64,000 nt of DNA from Celeribacter sp. HF31 (GTDB lineage Bacteria > Pseudomonadota > Alphaproteobacteria > Rhodobacterales > Rhodobacteraceae), in the NCBI RefSeq assembly GCF_011806455.1, contig NZ_JAATOT010000009.1, positions 1 through 64,000 of the forward strand. Reading direction: 5' to 3'. How positions within the stretch are numbered: the first letter of the stretch is position 1; every line of letters starts with the position of its first letter. The notes under the pieces are model-generated. The model saw only the letters and a program-made list of their open reading frames with translations, had not been told where the DNA came from and did not search any database. Below are positions 17,534 through 25,999 of this stretch, piece after piece. Both the position numbers and the translations under genes were made by a program.

Positions 17534-17575
17534 CGTTGCAGGACTGTTGCGCGCGCAACATGCTGCACTGCAACG
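17534..17575. promoter_or_regulatory. Nested palindromes upstream of the flavin monooxygenase
   Basis: A perfect 16-bp palindrome TGTTGCGCGCGCAACA (17545-17560) is flanked by an 8-bp inverted repeat CGTTGCAG (17534-17541) and CTGCAACG (17568-17575). It starts just after the AcoR-like gene and stands about 100 bases before the monooxygenase start, so it is the likely binding site of that activator. I see no clear TGGCAC-N5-TTGC sigma54 promoter in the gap. Confidence 0.65.
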
Positions 17576-17672
17576 TTCATTTTTCTCCACTCCTGTCCCA
17601 TTGCCTCCATAGATCGCTGCGCTTTCGCGCTCCCATACTCCTTCTCGAGACACGCGCAGAGGAGGAAACGCG

Positions 17673-19472
17673 ATGCTTGACAGTACAACAACCACTCAGA
17701 CCCAGGAGCTGCTGGACACGCTGAACGCCGCATTGGAGGGCGGCGATATCGAGCGTGCCGCATCCTTGTTCGCAACCGACAGCTATTGGCGTGATCTGGT
17801 TGCGGTCAGCTGGAATCTGAAGACCGTCGAAGGCCCCGAGGGCGTGGCCGATATGCTGCACAGCCAGCTCGACCACACCCGTCCGGGCAAGTTCGAGATT
17901 CAGTCAGGCGAGATGCCCGCCGAGGAGGACGGCGTCATCACGGCTTGGCTCACATTCGAAACCGCCACCGGGCGTGGTTGGGGGTTGATGCGGATGCGCG
18001 ACGGTCGGATCTGGACGCTGCTGACCGCACTACAGGAACTCAAGGGCTTTGAGGAAAACCGCGGCAAACGCCGCCCGATGGGCGCGGAGCATGGCGCGAA
18101 AAAGAACCGCAGCTCATGGAAGGAACGCCGCGAGGCCGAGGAGGCCGAGCTTGGCTATACGACCCAGCCCTATACGCTGATCATCGGCGGTGGTCAGGGC
18201 GGCATCGCGCTTGGCGCACGGCTGCGTCAATTGGGCGTCCCCACCATCGTTCTGGACAAACACGACCGGCCCGGCGACCAGTGGCGGTCCCGCTACAAAT
18301 CGCTCTGCCTGCACGATCCGATCTGGTACGACCACCTGCCCTACATCAAGTTCCCCGACAACTGGCCGGTGTTCACGCCCAAGGACAAGGTCGGTGACTG
18401 GTTGGAGATGTACACCAAGGTCATGGAGATCAATTACTGGAGCCGCTCAGAAGTCCAGAAGGCCAGCTATGACGAAGCCACAGGCACCTGGGAGGTCAAG
18501 GTCAACCGCGACGGCGAAGAGGTGATCCTGCGCCCGACCCAGCTTGTGCTCGCCACCGGCATGTCGGGCAAACCGAACATGCCGGAATTTCCCGGTATGG
18601 AGACCTTCAAGGGCACGATCCAGCATTCCTCGCAGCATCAGGGGCCGGATGAATGGGCCAGGAAGAAAGTCGTCGTCATCGGCTCTAACAACTCCGCCCA
18701 TGACATCTGCGCCGCGCTTTGGGAGGGCGATGCCGATGTGACGATGGTCCAACGCTCCTCGACCCATATCGTGCGCTCGGATAGCCTGATGGAGATCGGC
18801 CTCGGCGCGCTTTATTCCGAAGAGGCGATCGCCAACGGGGTGACCACCGAAAAGGCCGACATGATCTTTGCCTCCCTGCCCTACAAGATCATGCATGAAT
18901 TCCAAATCCCGCTCTACGACCAGATGCGCGAACGCGACGCGGAGTTCTACAAAGGTCTGGAAAAAGCCGGGTTCGATCTCGACTGGGGCGATGACGGCTC
19001 GGGCCTGTTCATGAAATACCTGCGACGCGGCTCCGGCTATTACATCGACGTGGGCGCCAGCCAGTTGATCATCGACGGTGAGGTCAAACTCGCCAAAGGC
19101 GGCGTCGATCATTTCGAGGAGGACGCGGTCGTTCTGACCGACGGCACCCGGCTGCCCGCCGATCTGGTGGTGCTCGCCACGGGGTTCGGCTCGATGAACG
19201 GCTGGGCTGCGGATCTCATCAGCCCAGAAGTCGCGGATAAGGTCGGCAAGGTCTGGGGCCTCGGCTCCGACACCACGAAAGACCCCGGCCCCTGGGAGGG
19301 CGAACAGCGCAATATGTGGAAACCGACCCAGCAGGAGCACCTCTGGTTCATGGGCGGCAACCTGCACCAGTCGCGCCACTACTCGCTCTACCTCGCCCTG
19401 CAATTGAAAGCCCGTCTGGAGGGGATCGACACCCCTGTTTACGGCCTTCAGGAGGTGCATCACCTGTCGTGA
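17673..19472 (+). CDS. Flavin-containing monooxygenase with N-terminal NTF2-like domain
   Basis: A 599-residue protein. Residues 1-130 resemble a SnoaL/NTF2-like fold; the rest is a class B flavin monooxygenase with FAD motif LIIGGGQGGIALGARL near residue 170 and NADPH region VVVIGSNNSAHDICAALW. The fingerprint reads FKGTIQHSSQH: the first seven positions fit FxGxxxH, but the last lacks the Trp of Baeyer-Villiger enzymes and the Tyr/Phe of FMOs. It could oxygenate a ketone, amine or indole-pyruvate-like acid. RBS AGAGGAGG. Followed by the dehydrogenase after 67 bases. Confidence 0.88.
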   Translation: MLDSTTTTQTQELLDTLNAALEGGDIERAASLFATDSYWRDLVAVSWNLKTVEGPEGVADMLHSQLDHTRPGKFEIQSGEMPAEEDGVITAWLTFETATGRGWGLMRMRDGRIWTLLTALQELKGFEENRGKRRPMGAEHGAKKNRSSWKERREAEEAELGYTTQPYTLIIGGGQGGIALGARLRQLGVPTIVLDKHDRPGDQWRSRYKSLCLHDPIWYDHLPYIKFPDNWPVFTPKDKVGDWLEMYTKVMEINYWSRSEVQKASYDEATGTWEVKVNRDGEEVILRPTQLVLATGMSGKPNMPEFPGMETFKGTIQHSSQHQGPDEWARKKVVVIGSNNSAHDICAALWEGDADVTMVQRSSTHIVRSDSLMEIGLGALYSEEAIANGVTTEKADMIFASLPYKIMHEFQIPLYDQMRERDAEFYKGLEKAGFDLDWGDDGSGLFMKYLRRGSGYYIDVGASQLIIDGEVKLAKGGVDHFEEDAVVLTDGTRLPADLVVLATGFGSMNGWAADLISPEVADKVGKVWGLGSDTTKDPGPWEGEQRNMWKPTQQEHLWFMGGNLHQSRHYSLYLALQLKARLEGIDTPVYGLQEVHHLS

Positions 19473-19539
19473 TGCGCATCACGCGTCCGGGTTTTCTTCC
19501 CGGCCCGGACGCAAACTTTACGAACCAAGGAGAACCACA

Positions 19540-20592
19540 ATGAAAGCAGCACGCTGGCATGGCGTCAAAGATATCCGCGTCGAAGACATCCCCGAACCCT
19601 CCCCTGCGGCAGGCGAGGTCAAGATCAAGGTGGCCTGGACCGGAATTTGCGGCAGCGACCTGCACGAATATCTCGCCGGGCCGATTTTCGTCCCCGTGGA
19701 CGAGGAGCACCCGCTCAGCCATGACAAGGCGCCGATCACCATGGGTCACGAATATTGTGGCGAGATCACCGAATTGGGCGCGGGCGTGACCGGGCTTGCG
19801 ATTGGCGACCGCGTGGCGATCGAACCGATCTTTGCCTGTGGCACCTGCCCCGCCTGTCATGAGGGCAAATACAATCTCTGTGACAGCCTCGGCTTCGTGG
19901 GGCTTTCCGGCGGGCACGGCGGTTTTGCCGCGACCTCTGTGGTGCCCGCGGGCATGGTGCACAAAATGCCGGACGCCCTGTCGATGGAGCAAGGCGCGCT
20001 GGTGGAACCGGCGGCCGTCGCGCTCCATGCGGTGCGGATGTCCAAGATCAAGGCGGGCGACACGGCCGCGGTCTTTGGCGCCGGGCCGATCGGTCTTTTG
20101 GTCGTCGAGGCGCTGCGTGTCGCCGGTGCGGCCCAGATTCATGTGGTCGAACCCTCGCCCGAGCGTCGCGAAAAGGCGCTGGAACTCGGCGCCACCAGCG
20201 TCATCGACCCGATGTCGACCGATCCGGTGGAGACGATCCGCGCGGCGACCGGCGGCGTCAACGTGGCTTTCGAAGTGACCGGGGTGCCGCGCGTTCTGCC
20301 GCAATGTATCGACAGCACCCGGCACGAAGGTCAAACGCTGATCGTCTCGATCTGGGAAGGCGATGCCGCGTTCCAACCCAACACCGCCGTTCTGAAGGAG
20401 CGTCAGCTTCTGGGCACCATCGCCTATCGCAACATCTATCCGGCGGTGATGGAGCTTATGACCCAGGGCTACTTCAGCGCCGACAAACTGGTGACCAAAC
20501 GCATCTCGATCGACGAGATCGTCGATCAGGGGTTCGAGGCTCTCGTGGCGGAAAAATCTCAGGTGAAAATCCTGGTCAAAGCTCCCGAGTGA
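19540..20592 (+). CDS. Zinc-dependent alcohol dehydrogenase, 2,3-butanediol dehydrogenase-like
   Basis: A 350-residue medium-chain dehydrogenase. Catalytic zinc region CGSDLHEY and GHEYCGEITELGAGV, structural zinc cysteines in CGTCPACHEGKYNLC, and the Rossmann motif VFGAGPIGLLVVEAL are present. The insert after the first zinc ligand (GPIFVPVDEEHPLS) is typical of (R,R)-2,3-butanediol/sorbitol-like members. It would interconvert a secondary alcohol and ketone with NAD(H). It ends the AcoR-regulated pair and is followed at once by a terminator. Confidence 0.88.
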   Translation: MKAARWHGVKDIRVEDIPEPSPAAGEVKIKVAWTGICGSDLHEYLAGPIFVPVDEEHPLSHDKAPITMGHEYCGEITELGAGVTGLAIGDRVAIEPIFACGTCPACHEGKYNLCDSLGFVGLSGGHGGFAATSVVPAGMVHKMPDALSMEQGALVEPAAVALHAVRMSKIKAGDTAAVFGAGPIGLLVVEALRVAGAAQIHVVEPSPERREKALELGATSVIDPMSTDPVETIRAATGGVNVAFEVTGVPRVLPQCIDSTRHEGQTLIVSIWEGDAAFQPNTAVLKERQLLGTIAYRNIYPAVMELMTQGYFSADKLVTKRISIDEIVDQGFEALVAEKSQVKILVKAPE

Positions 20593-20606
20593 TTTGATGT
20601 CGACAA

Positions 20607-20642
20607 GGCGGGCCTGATCATCCGAACGGGCCCGCCTCTTTT
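20607..20642 (+). terminator. Rho-independent terminator after the alcohol dehydrogenase
   Basis: Stem GGCGGGCC (20607-20614) pairs with GGCCCGCC (20629-20636), followed by TCTTTT. It closes the monooxygenase/dehydrogenase unit. Confidence 0.85.
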
Positions 20643-20657
20643 ACCGAACAAAGTCGT

Positions 20658-20834
20658 TTATGAAGATTTGCCCTCAGGGCAAAGACGTTCCAAAATGCGA
20701 TAGGGGTCGGACGCCCCGACCTCAGGATCGAAAAGATGGTCCAGCTGACCCTCAACGACATTGAGCGTCTCCTCATAGATCGTCGCCCACAGCCCCCGGA
20801 TCCCCACATCGGCAAACTCGCATCGACAGCCCAT
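20658..20834 (-). CDS. Possible small protein of 58 residues
   Basis: An open frame from an ATG at 20834 encodes 58 residues beginning MGCRCEFADVGIRGLW and ending RILERLCPEGKSS. Codon third positions are GC-biased like the neighbours, and the composition (acidic, with FDPEVGASDPYRI) looks protein-like. The other minus-strand frame here is rich in Arg/Ser and looks like a shadow. A stop lies four codons upstream and the ribosome site is weak, so the start is uncertain. I do not recognise it. It fills most of the gap between the terminator at 20607 and the SRPBCC gene. Confidence 0.4.
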   Translation of the reverse strand: MGCRCEFADVGIRGLWATIYEETLNVVEGQLDHLFDPEVGASDPYRILERLCPEGKSS

Positions 20835-20932
20835 CTTTTTTCAACTTTCTTTGTCACAGTCTCCGTCTTCGCCGCCTCTTACTAAATATGCGGTCGGGAC
20901 TGGCCCGACGCAGATCAATGAGGACGACACCC

Positions 20933-21334
20933 ATGAAAACGCACGACGTACAATCCATCAGCATCGCAAAACCCTTTGCCGAGGTGTTCGAATACATCGC
21001 CGATCCGGCGCATCTGCCCGAATGGACCAACGCTTTCAAATCCGCAGACGCCGAGACGGCGGAACTGGTCACCCCCAATGGCGCGGTGCCGATCCAGCTC
21101 GAAACACGGGCCTTCGCCGAACAGGGCACGGTCGACTGGATCATGACCTTTCCCGATGGCGCCGTGGGCGCGGCCTATTCCCGTGTGACCGAGGATGCCC
21201 ACGACACGTCGATCTATTCCTTTGTCCTGATGGCGCCGCCGGTGCCGCTTGAACTGTTGGAGGGCGCTTTGGAAGAGCAGAAAATGACACTGGCCAAGGA
21301 GCTCGTGAGCCTCAAGACGCGGCTTGAGGCATGA
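20933..21334 (+). CDS. SRPBCC-fold (polyketide cyclase-like) protein
   Basis: A 133-residue SRPBCC/START-like protein: an opening beta strand then FAEVFEYIADPAHLPEW, the common pattern of this ligand-binding fold. Members bind hydrophobic ligands or act as cyclases or chaperones. The stop overlaps the ECF sigma gene by four bases, so the two are made together and the protein may modulate the sigma factor or be tied to the same stress. That role is inference. I use the ATG at 20933, where homology begins. Confidence 0.8.
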   Translation: MKTHDVQSISIAKPFAEVFEYIADPAHLPEWTNAFKSADAETAELVTPNGAVPIQLETRAFAEQGTVDWIMTFPDGAVGAAYSRVTEDAHDTSIYSFVLMAPPVPLELLEGALEEQKMTLAKELVSLKTRLEA

Positions 21335-22143
21335 TCCGTCTGGATCCGAAACAGGTGAGCGCCGCGCGACAGGGGGATCGCGCGGCTCTTGCTGCCCTCG
21401 TTCAGGGCCTGCAACGCCCGATCTACGGTCTTGCCATGCGGATGCTGGCGCATCCCGCAGATGCGGAGGACGCGACACAGGAAATTCTCATCAAGATTAT
21501 CACGCATCTCGGCACACTCCGCGACGACGAAGCCGCCGGAGGATGGGCCCTCAAGGTCGCATCACGGCATCTGGTCGGGATGCGCAAGCGCGGCCGTGTG
21601 GAAGCGATGCGCATGACGTTCAAGGATTTCGCCGACGATCTGGAAAGCGGCTTGGCCGTCCCCGACAGGGATGAGGCAGACGACATGGTCACGGCGATTG
21701 CCATCGAGGAGATCAAGGTCGGGTGTACGCTGGCGATGTTGACCTGTCTCAACCGGAGCCTGCGCATGGCCTATGTGCTCGGCGATATTTTCGAAATGTC
21801 TGACACCGAGGCTTCGGAAGCACTGGGCGTATCGGCCGCCGCCTATCGCCAAAGGCTGCGCCGCGCCCGTCAGGAGATCACCCGGTTTCTGGAGAAATCT
21901 TGCGGAAATGTGTCGCAAAACGCCACCTGTCGATGCGAACACCGCCTGAACGCGGCGCAAAAGAGCGGGCGGGTCACGCTTGGCACCCCGGCTTTCGGAC
22001 TGGCCGCCCCGGCCTCTGATATCCCCGCATTGCGTCGCCGCGTCAGATCGCTTGAAGAGGGCAGACGGGCCGCCGCGCTGATGCGATCGAACCCTTCTTT
22101 TGCGACCGATGTCGGGGAATTGGTCCTTGCGGCCCTGAAATAG
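21331..22143 (+). CDS. ECF-type RNA polymerase sigma factor with C-terminal extension
   Basis: A 270-residue sigma70-family factor. Region 2 is seen in AEDATQEILIKIITHLGTLR and region 4 in TEASEALGVSAAAYRQRLRRARQEI. About 80 residues follow region 4, starting with a cysteine-bearing segment (SCGNVSQNATCRCEHRL), instead of the ~190-residue length of simple ECFs. No anti-sigma gene is adjacent; the extension or the coupled SRPBCC protein may regulate it. Target promoters are unknown. Confidence 0.88.
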   Translation: MIRLDPKQVSAARQGDRAALAALVQGLQRPIYGLAMRMLAHPADAEDATQEILIKIITHLGTLRDDEAAGGWALKVASRHLVGMRKRGRVEAMRMTFKDFADDLESGLAVPDRDEADDMVTAIAIEEIKVGCTLAMLTCLNRSLRMAYVLGDIFEMSDTEASEALGVSAAAYRQRLRRARQEITRFLEKSCGNVSQNATCRCEHRLNAAQKSGRVTLGTPAFGLAAPASDIPALRRRVRSLEEGRRAAALMRSNPSFATDVGELVLAALK

Positions 22144-22179
22144 CGCGCGGGCCTACGTGGTCCGGACGCGCGCCGAACA

Positions 22180-22926
22180 TCACGTCTCCGAAGACGTCAT
22201 CCAAAGAGCTTCAAACAACTGCCGCTGCATGGTCGCGAACTCCACGCTTTCGATGATCATGCCGTAATTTTCCCGCATGGACGAGATCAGGCAGACCTTG
22301 TCGTCATAGATCAATGTCGTCATCGACAGCAGAACATTCTCAGGGGCGAAACGGAGATGGCGCAGATCGCCTGAATCCGACGGCCAGATTGAGGCGACGT
22401 CTTTCGTGCGGGACCTGATCACCCTGAGCCAGATGCCCTTTTCTTTGCGCGCGGCGATGAAATTCTCCATCTCCTGAAGACCGGGAACCTCACGCAGCTC
22501 ATCCATGGACAAAATACCGAGCAACGTCGGATTTGTCCCCTTGATGCTCAAGGTGTCTTTCAGCGCGATCAAAATCCCCTCGCGGCCTTCGTAATACCGA
22601 ATGCGGGGCTTGCCCTTCGCGCGATTGTAGAGTGACCGCAACTCCGGCATCACCTCATTGAGCATCTGTTTGCGTGCCTCGATCCGTTCCAGCAAAACAG
22701 AGGGATCTTCGGCGACAACGATGCGCTTGTTGCCGCTTTTCACGATGGCAACGAGACCCTCCTCCTCCAGCCGCGACAGCGCGTCATAGGCCGTGGTGCG
22801 CACCAGCCCTGCGCGCGTGGCCACATCGGAAATCGGGGCCTCGCCCAATTCGATTGCCGCCACATACAACCGGTAGAGCGTACCGCTGATGCCCAGCTTC
22901 GACAATTTGCTTTGAAAATCATACAT
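22180..22926 (-). CDS. TrmB-family transcriptional regulator
   Basis: A 248-residue protein with an N-terminal winged helix (LYRLYVAAIELGEAPISDVATRAGLVRTTAYDALSRLEEEG) typical of TrmB regulators, then a C-terminal domain with the RYYEGREGI motif of the family. TrmB-type proteins sense small molecules. It is divergent from the nitrilase operon, with a 297-base AT-rich gap between, and probably controls it. It ends 37 bases from the convergent sigma gene with no clear terminator between. Confidence 0.85.
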   Translation of the reverse strand: MYDFQSKLSKLGISGTLYRLYVAAIELGEAPISDVATRAGLVRTTAYDALSRLEEEGLVAIVKSGNKRIVVAEDPSVLLERIEARKQMLNEVMPELRSLYNRAKGKPRIRYYEGREGILIALKDTLSIKGTNPTLLGILSMDELREVPGLQEMENFIAARKEKGIWLRVIRSRTKDVASIWPSDSGDLRHLRFAPENVLLSMTTLIYDDKVCLISSMRENYGMIIESVEFATMQRQLFEALWMTSSET

Positions 22927-23223
22927 CAGACAGCCCTCAAACCTCTAAACCCGTAAAATAATGCGACTTCAGAACGCGCACAAGGGGATCTTGCCTGTCG
23001 GAAGCATTCGACAAACTGAGTCGAATTTCGTGTCGAAAATGTCCGACAGATTATCGAAATAATAAAAATTCAGATTAATAAATGGCCAAGGACAAACAAT
23101 TTTGATCACTTTAGCGCCAAAAACGGCCCCAAAAAACGAATTTTCGAAGCACAATTGACAGTCATGTCCAAAATTCGCACAAAACAAGTGTGTCTAAATT
23201 AATCGACTAAATCGAGGTAAGCG
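22927..23223. promoter_or_regulatory. AT-rich divergent control region, TrmB regulator / nitrilase
   Basis: This gap is much more AT-rich than its flanks. Between about 23008 and 23060 it has repeated TCGAA/TTCGA elements forming short dyads (TTCGACA with GTCGAA; TTTCG-TG-TCGAAA), good candidates for TrmB operators. A TTGACA box lies at 23155-23160 on the plus strand, but its -10 partner is weak. No small gene is evident. Confidence 0.5.
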
Positions 23224-24156
23224 ATGACTTTCAAAGCGGCAGTGATTCAGGCAGGCGCCGTGCCATTCGATATCGAGGCCAGCCTCGCCAAGGCGGAGGT
23301 GCTGATTGCCGAGGCCGGTGCGCAGGGCTGTCGCCTCGCCGTTTTCCCCGAAGCCTATATTTCCGCCTACCCCAAGGAGCAGAGCTATGAGATCTCCGTC
23401 GGGGTGCGCACGGACGCAGGTCGCGAAGAGTTCCGGCGCTACGTCGACAGCGCCATTGAAATCCCCGGCGCCGAGACGGAGCGTCTGGGACAGGCCGCCG
23501 CCGCCGCCGGGCTTTACCTCGTAATGGGCATCATCGAACGCGAGGCGGGCACGCTCTATTGCACCGTCGTCTTCTTTGGCCCCGACGGAACGCTTTTGGG
23601 CAAACATCGCAAGCTGATGCCAACCGGTGCGGAACGTCTGGTCTGGGGCTTTGGCGATGGTTCGACATTGCCCACCTTCGACACCGACATTGGCAACATC
23701 GGCGCCGTGATCTGCTGGGAAAACTACATGCCGATGATGCGCATGGCCATGTACGGTCAGGGCATCAACCTCTATTGCGCCCCCACCGCCGACGACCGGG
23801 ACAGCTGGCAAGCGACCATGCAACACATCGCCCTCGAAGGGCGCACCTTCGTGTTTTCGAGCTGCCAGGTGTTGTGGGAAAAAGATTTCCCCGAAGACTA
23901 TGCCTTCACCCGCACCGATCCCGACCGCATCATGATGCGCGGCGGCAGCGTGATCCTTGATCCTTTGGGCAATGTCCTCGCAGGCCCGCTGTTCGACGAG
24001 GAGGGCATTCTGGTCGCCGAGATCGATCTGGACGCGGTGACACGGGGCAAGCTCGATTTCGACGCCGCCGGGCACTACGCCCGCCCGGATGTTTTCGAAC
24101 TGCGGGTGAACACGACGCCCCGCACACCGGTCACCTATACCAAAGCCGAGGGATAA
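23224..24156 (+). CDS. Nitrilase
   Basis: A 310-residue carbon-nitrogen hydrolase. The Glu-Lys-Cys triad is visible as Glu43 in FPEAY, Lys130 in HRKLMPT and Cys164 in ICWENYMP; CWENYMP is typical of true nitrilases rather than amidases. It would convert a nitrile to the carboxylic acid and ammonia in the cytoplasm. It is the first gene of an operon with a TRAP importer, so the nitrile or its acid is probably taken up. An arylacetonitrile such as indole-3-acetonitrile is attractive given the iac genes in the same window, but nothing in the sequence fixes the substrate. Confidence 0.9.
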   Translation: MTFKAAVIQAGAVPFDIEASLAKAEVLIAEAGAQGCRLAVFPEAYISAYPKEQSYEISVGVRTDAGREEFRRYVDSAIEIPGAETERLGQAAAAAGLYLVMGIIEREAGTLYCTVVFFGPDGTLLGKHRKLMPTGAERLVWGFGDGSTLPTFDTDIGNIGAVICWENYMPMMRMAMYGQGINLYCAPTADDRDSWQATMQHIALEGRTFVFSSCQVLWEKDFPEDYAFTRTDPDRIMMRGGSVILDPLGNVLAGPLFDEEGILVAEIDLDAVTRGKLDFDAAGHYARPDVFELRVNTTPRTPVTYTKAEG

Positions 24157-24165
24157 GGAGAAACG

Positions 24166-24693
24166 ATGCAACGCCTGTCCGACGTTTTCACCCAATTGCT
24201 CAACCTGCTCTCCGGGGTCGCCTTTGCCGCCGCCCTTTTGATCAACGCCGCCAATGTTGCGGGGCGATACCTGTTTCACAGCCCGATCTTCTGGGCCGAG
24301 GAGGTCACGACCCTGCTCATCATCTGGTCGGTGTGCCTGATGTCCTATCGGTTGACCCTGCAGGGGGAAAACCTCTCCGCCGAAATTCTCAAACCTATAT
24401 TGCCGCGTGCCGCATTGCGCTGGGTCGCCTTTGTCCTCGCCGCCGCAGGCGCCATCCTCTGCGGATATTTCGCCTATAACGCCTATCTCGTTGTCGAGCT
24501 GGTCGCCCGGTTCTCTCAGGTGACCAACGTGGCAGAAATCCCCAAGCAATACGTCAATGGCTCGATCTTCGCGGCCTTTGTACTGGCCTGCCTTGGCGGC
24601 ATCGTGCGCAGCCTCTCTCTGCTCGTTTCAGACCAACTCCTCACCGCATCCGAGCCCGTCGAAGTTCAAGATGCACTGGCAGGTACCAAATGA
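24166..24693 (+). CDS. TRAP transporter small permease (DctQ-like)
   Basis: A 175-residue four-helix membrane protein with the family pattern NAANVAGRYLFHSPIFWAEEV. It starts 9 bases after the nitrilase with an AAGGAG site and overlaps the large permease by four bases. TRAP importers use a sodium gradient, mostly for carboxylates. Confidence 0.88.
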   Translation: MQRLSDVFTQLLNLLSGVAFAAALLINAANVAGRYLFHSPIFWAEEVTTLLIIWSVCLMSYRLTLQGENLSAEILKPILPRAALRWVAFVLAAAGAILCGYFAYNAYLVVELVARFSQVTNVAEIPKQYVNGSIFAAFVLACLGGIVRSLSLLVSDQLLTASEPVEVQDALAGTK

Positions 24694-25964
24694 CACTCAT
24701 CGCTATTCTCGCCGGCTTGCCGCTGTTGTTGTTGATCATCGGTCTGCCGATCTATCTCGTCCTGCTCACCACTGCGAGCGTCGCCATCCTCACCCAGATG
24801 AGCGTCCCCGCCACCATGGTGCCGCAGATCATGTTCGGTGGCCTCGATAAATTCGCCCTGCTCTCCGTGCCGTTCTTCATCTTCGCGGGTGAGATCATGT
24901 CGCGCGGCGGCGTGTCGCGGCGCATCGTCAATTGCATCCTGATGCTCTGCGGCGGGTTGAAATCCGCCCGCCCGATGACCGCCATCGGCGCCAGCGAATT
25001 TTTCGGCGCGGTCTCCGGCTCAAGCCCCGCCACCGTCGCCGCCATCGGCCGGTTGATGTACCCGAGCCTGCGCGAGGGCGGCTATAGCGAAAAGTTTTCG
25101 CTTGGCCTCATCACCTCTGCTGGCGGCATCGCAAGCGTCATGCCGCCCAGCATCCTGATGATCCTTTATGCGGCCTCCTCAGAGCAATCCGTCACCGCGC
25201 TCTTTGCCGCCGGGATCCTGCCCGCCTTGCTGCTCGGCCTCGTCATTGTCGGATACATCCTCTGGGTGTCGCGCAAAATGAAACCCTCGGGTGCCAACAC
25301 GGCGCAAAAAGGCGAGGCCCTGTCGCTCTTTCTCTCGGCCCTGCCCGCACTCGGCACACCTGTGGTCATCCTCGGCGGCATCTATTCCGGCATCTTTTCC
25401 CCGACGGAGTCGGCGGGTGTTGCGGGCGTCTACGGTGTTCTGGTCGCGCGGTTTTTCTACCGTGAAATCACTTGGCGCGAGATTTGGAGCGTTGTGCTCA
25501 GCTCCGCCCATCTCACCGCGCAAATCCTGCTCGTCGTCGCGGCCTCCGGGGTGTTTTCCTGGGTCCTCACCACCAGCGGCGTGCCGCAGACCCTCGTCAA
25601 TTTCGTCGAAGCCGCCTCAAGCGAGCCTTGGGTGGTCCTGCTCACCATCAACATCTTCCTGCTGATCGTCGGCTGTTTGATGGACCCGGTCTCCGCGATC
25701 GTTCTTTTGACGCCGATGCTGGTGCCTGTGGTCACCCATCTTGATGTGAACCTCGTCCACTTCGGCGTCATCATGGCCGTGAACCTGAGCATCGGCATGT
25801 TCACACCGCCCTTCGGTCTGAACATCTTCACCTCCAATGCCCTGTTCGGCGCCCCGATTTCGCGCATCAGCGCGGGCCTCGTGCCCTTCATCATCCTGCA
25901 AACGCTGGCGCTCCTTCTGATCACCTATGTGCCCGCGATCTCCCTGCCGCAACTCTTGTTCTGA
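24690..25964 (+). CDS. TRAP transporter large permease (DctM-like)
   Basis: A 424-residue membrane protein with about twelve helices; blocks such as SVPFFIFAGEIMSRGGVSRRI, GGIASVMPPSILMILYAA and GGIYSGIFSPTESAGVAGVYG are characteristic. It forms the sodium-coupled channel with the small permease. Coupled by overlap to the DctQ-like gene. Confidence 0.92.
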   Translation: MTLIAILAGLPLLLLIIGLPIYLVLLTTASVAILTQMSVPATMVPQIMFGGLDKFALLSVPFFIFAGEIMSRGGVSRRIVNCILMLCGGLKSARPMTAIGASEFFGAVSGSSPATVAAIGRLMYPSLREGGYSEKFSLGLITSAGGIASVMPPSILMILYAASSEQSVTALFAAGILPALLLGLVIVGYILWVSRKMKPSGANTAQKGEALSLFLSALPALGTPVVILGGIYSGIFSPTESAGVAGVYGVLVARFFYREITWREIWSVVLSSAHLTAQILLVVAASGVFSWVLTTSGVPQTLVNFVEAASSEPWVVLLTINIFLLIVGCLMDPVSAIVLLTPMLVPVVTHLDVNLVHFGVIMAVNLSIGMFTPPFGLNIFTSNALFGAPISRISAGLVPFIILQTLALLLITYVPAISLPQLLF

Positions 25965-25999
25965 TCCCTCTCTCTAGACCCTTAAAATGGAGCTCTCTC

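Noticed and set aside
17532-17672. Sigma54 promoter for the monooxygenase
   Set aside because: No convincing TGGCAC-N5-TTGC element, and the activator lacks GAFTGA.
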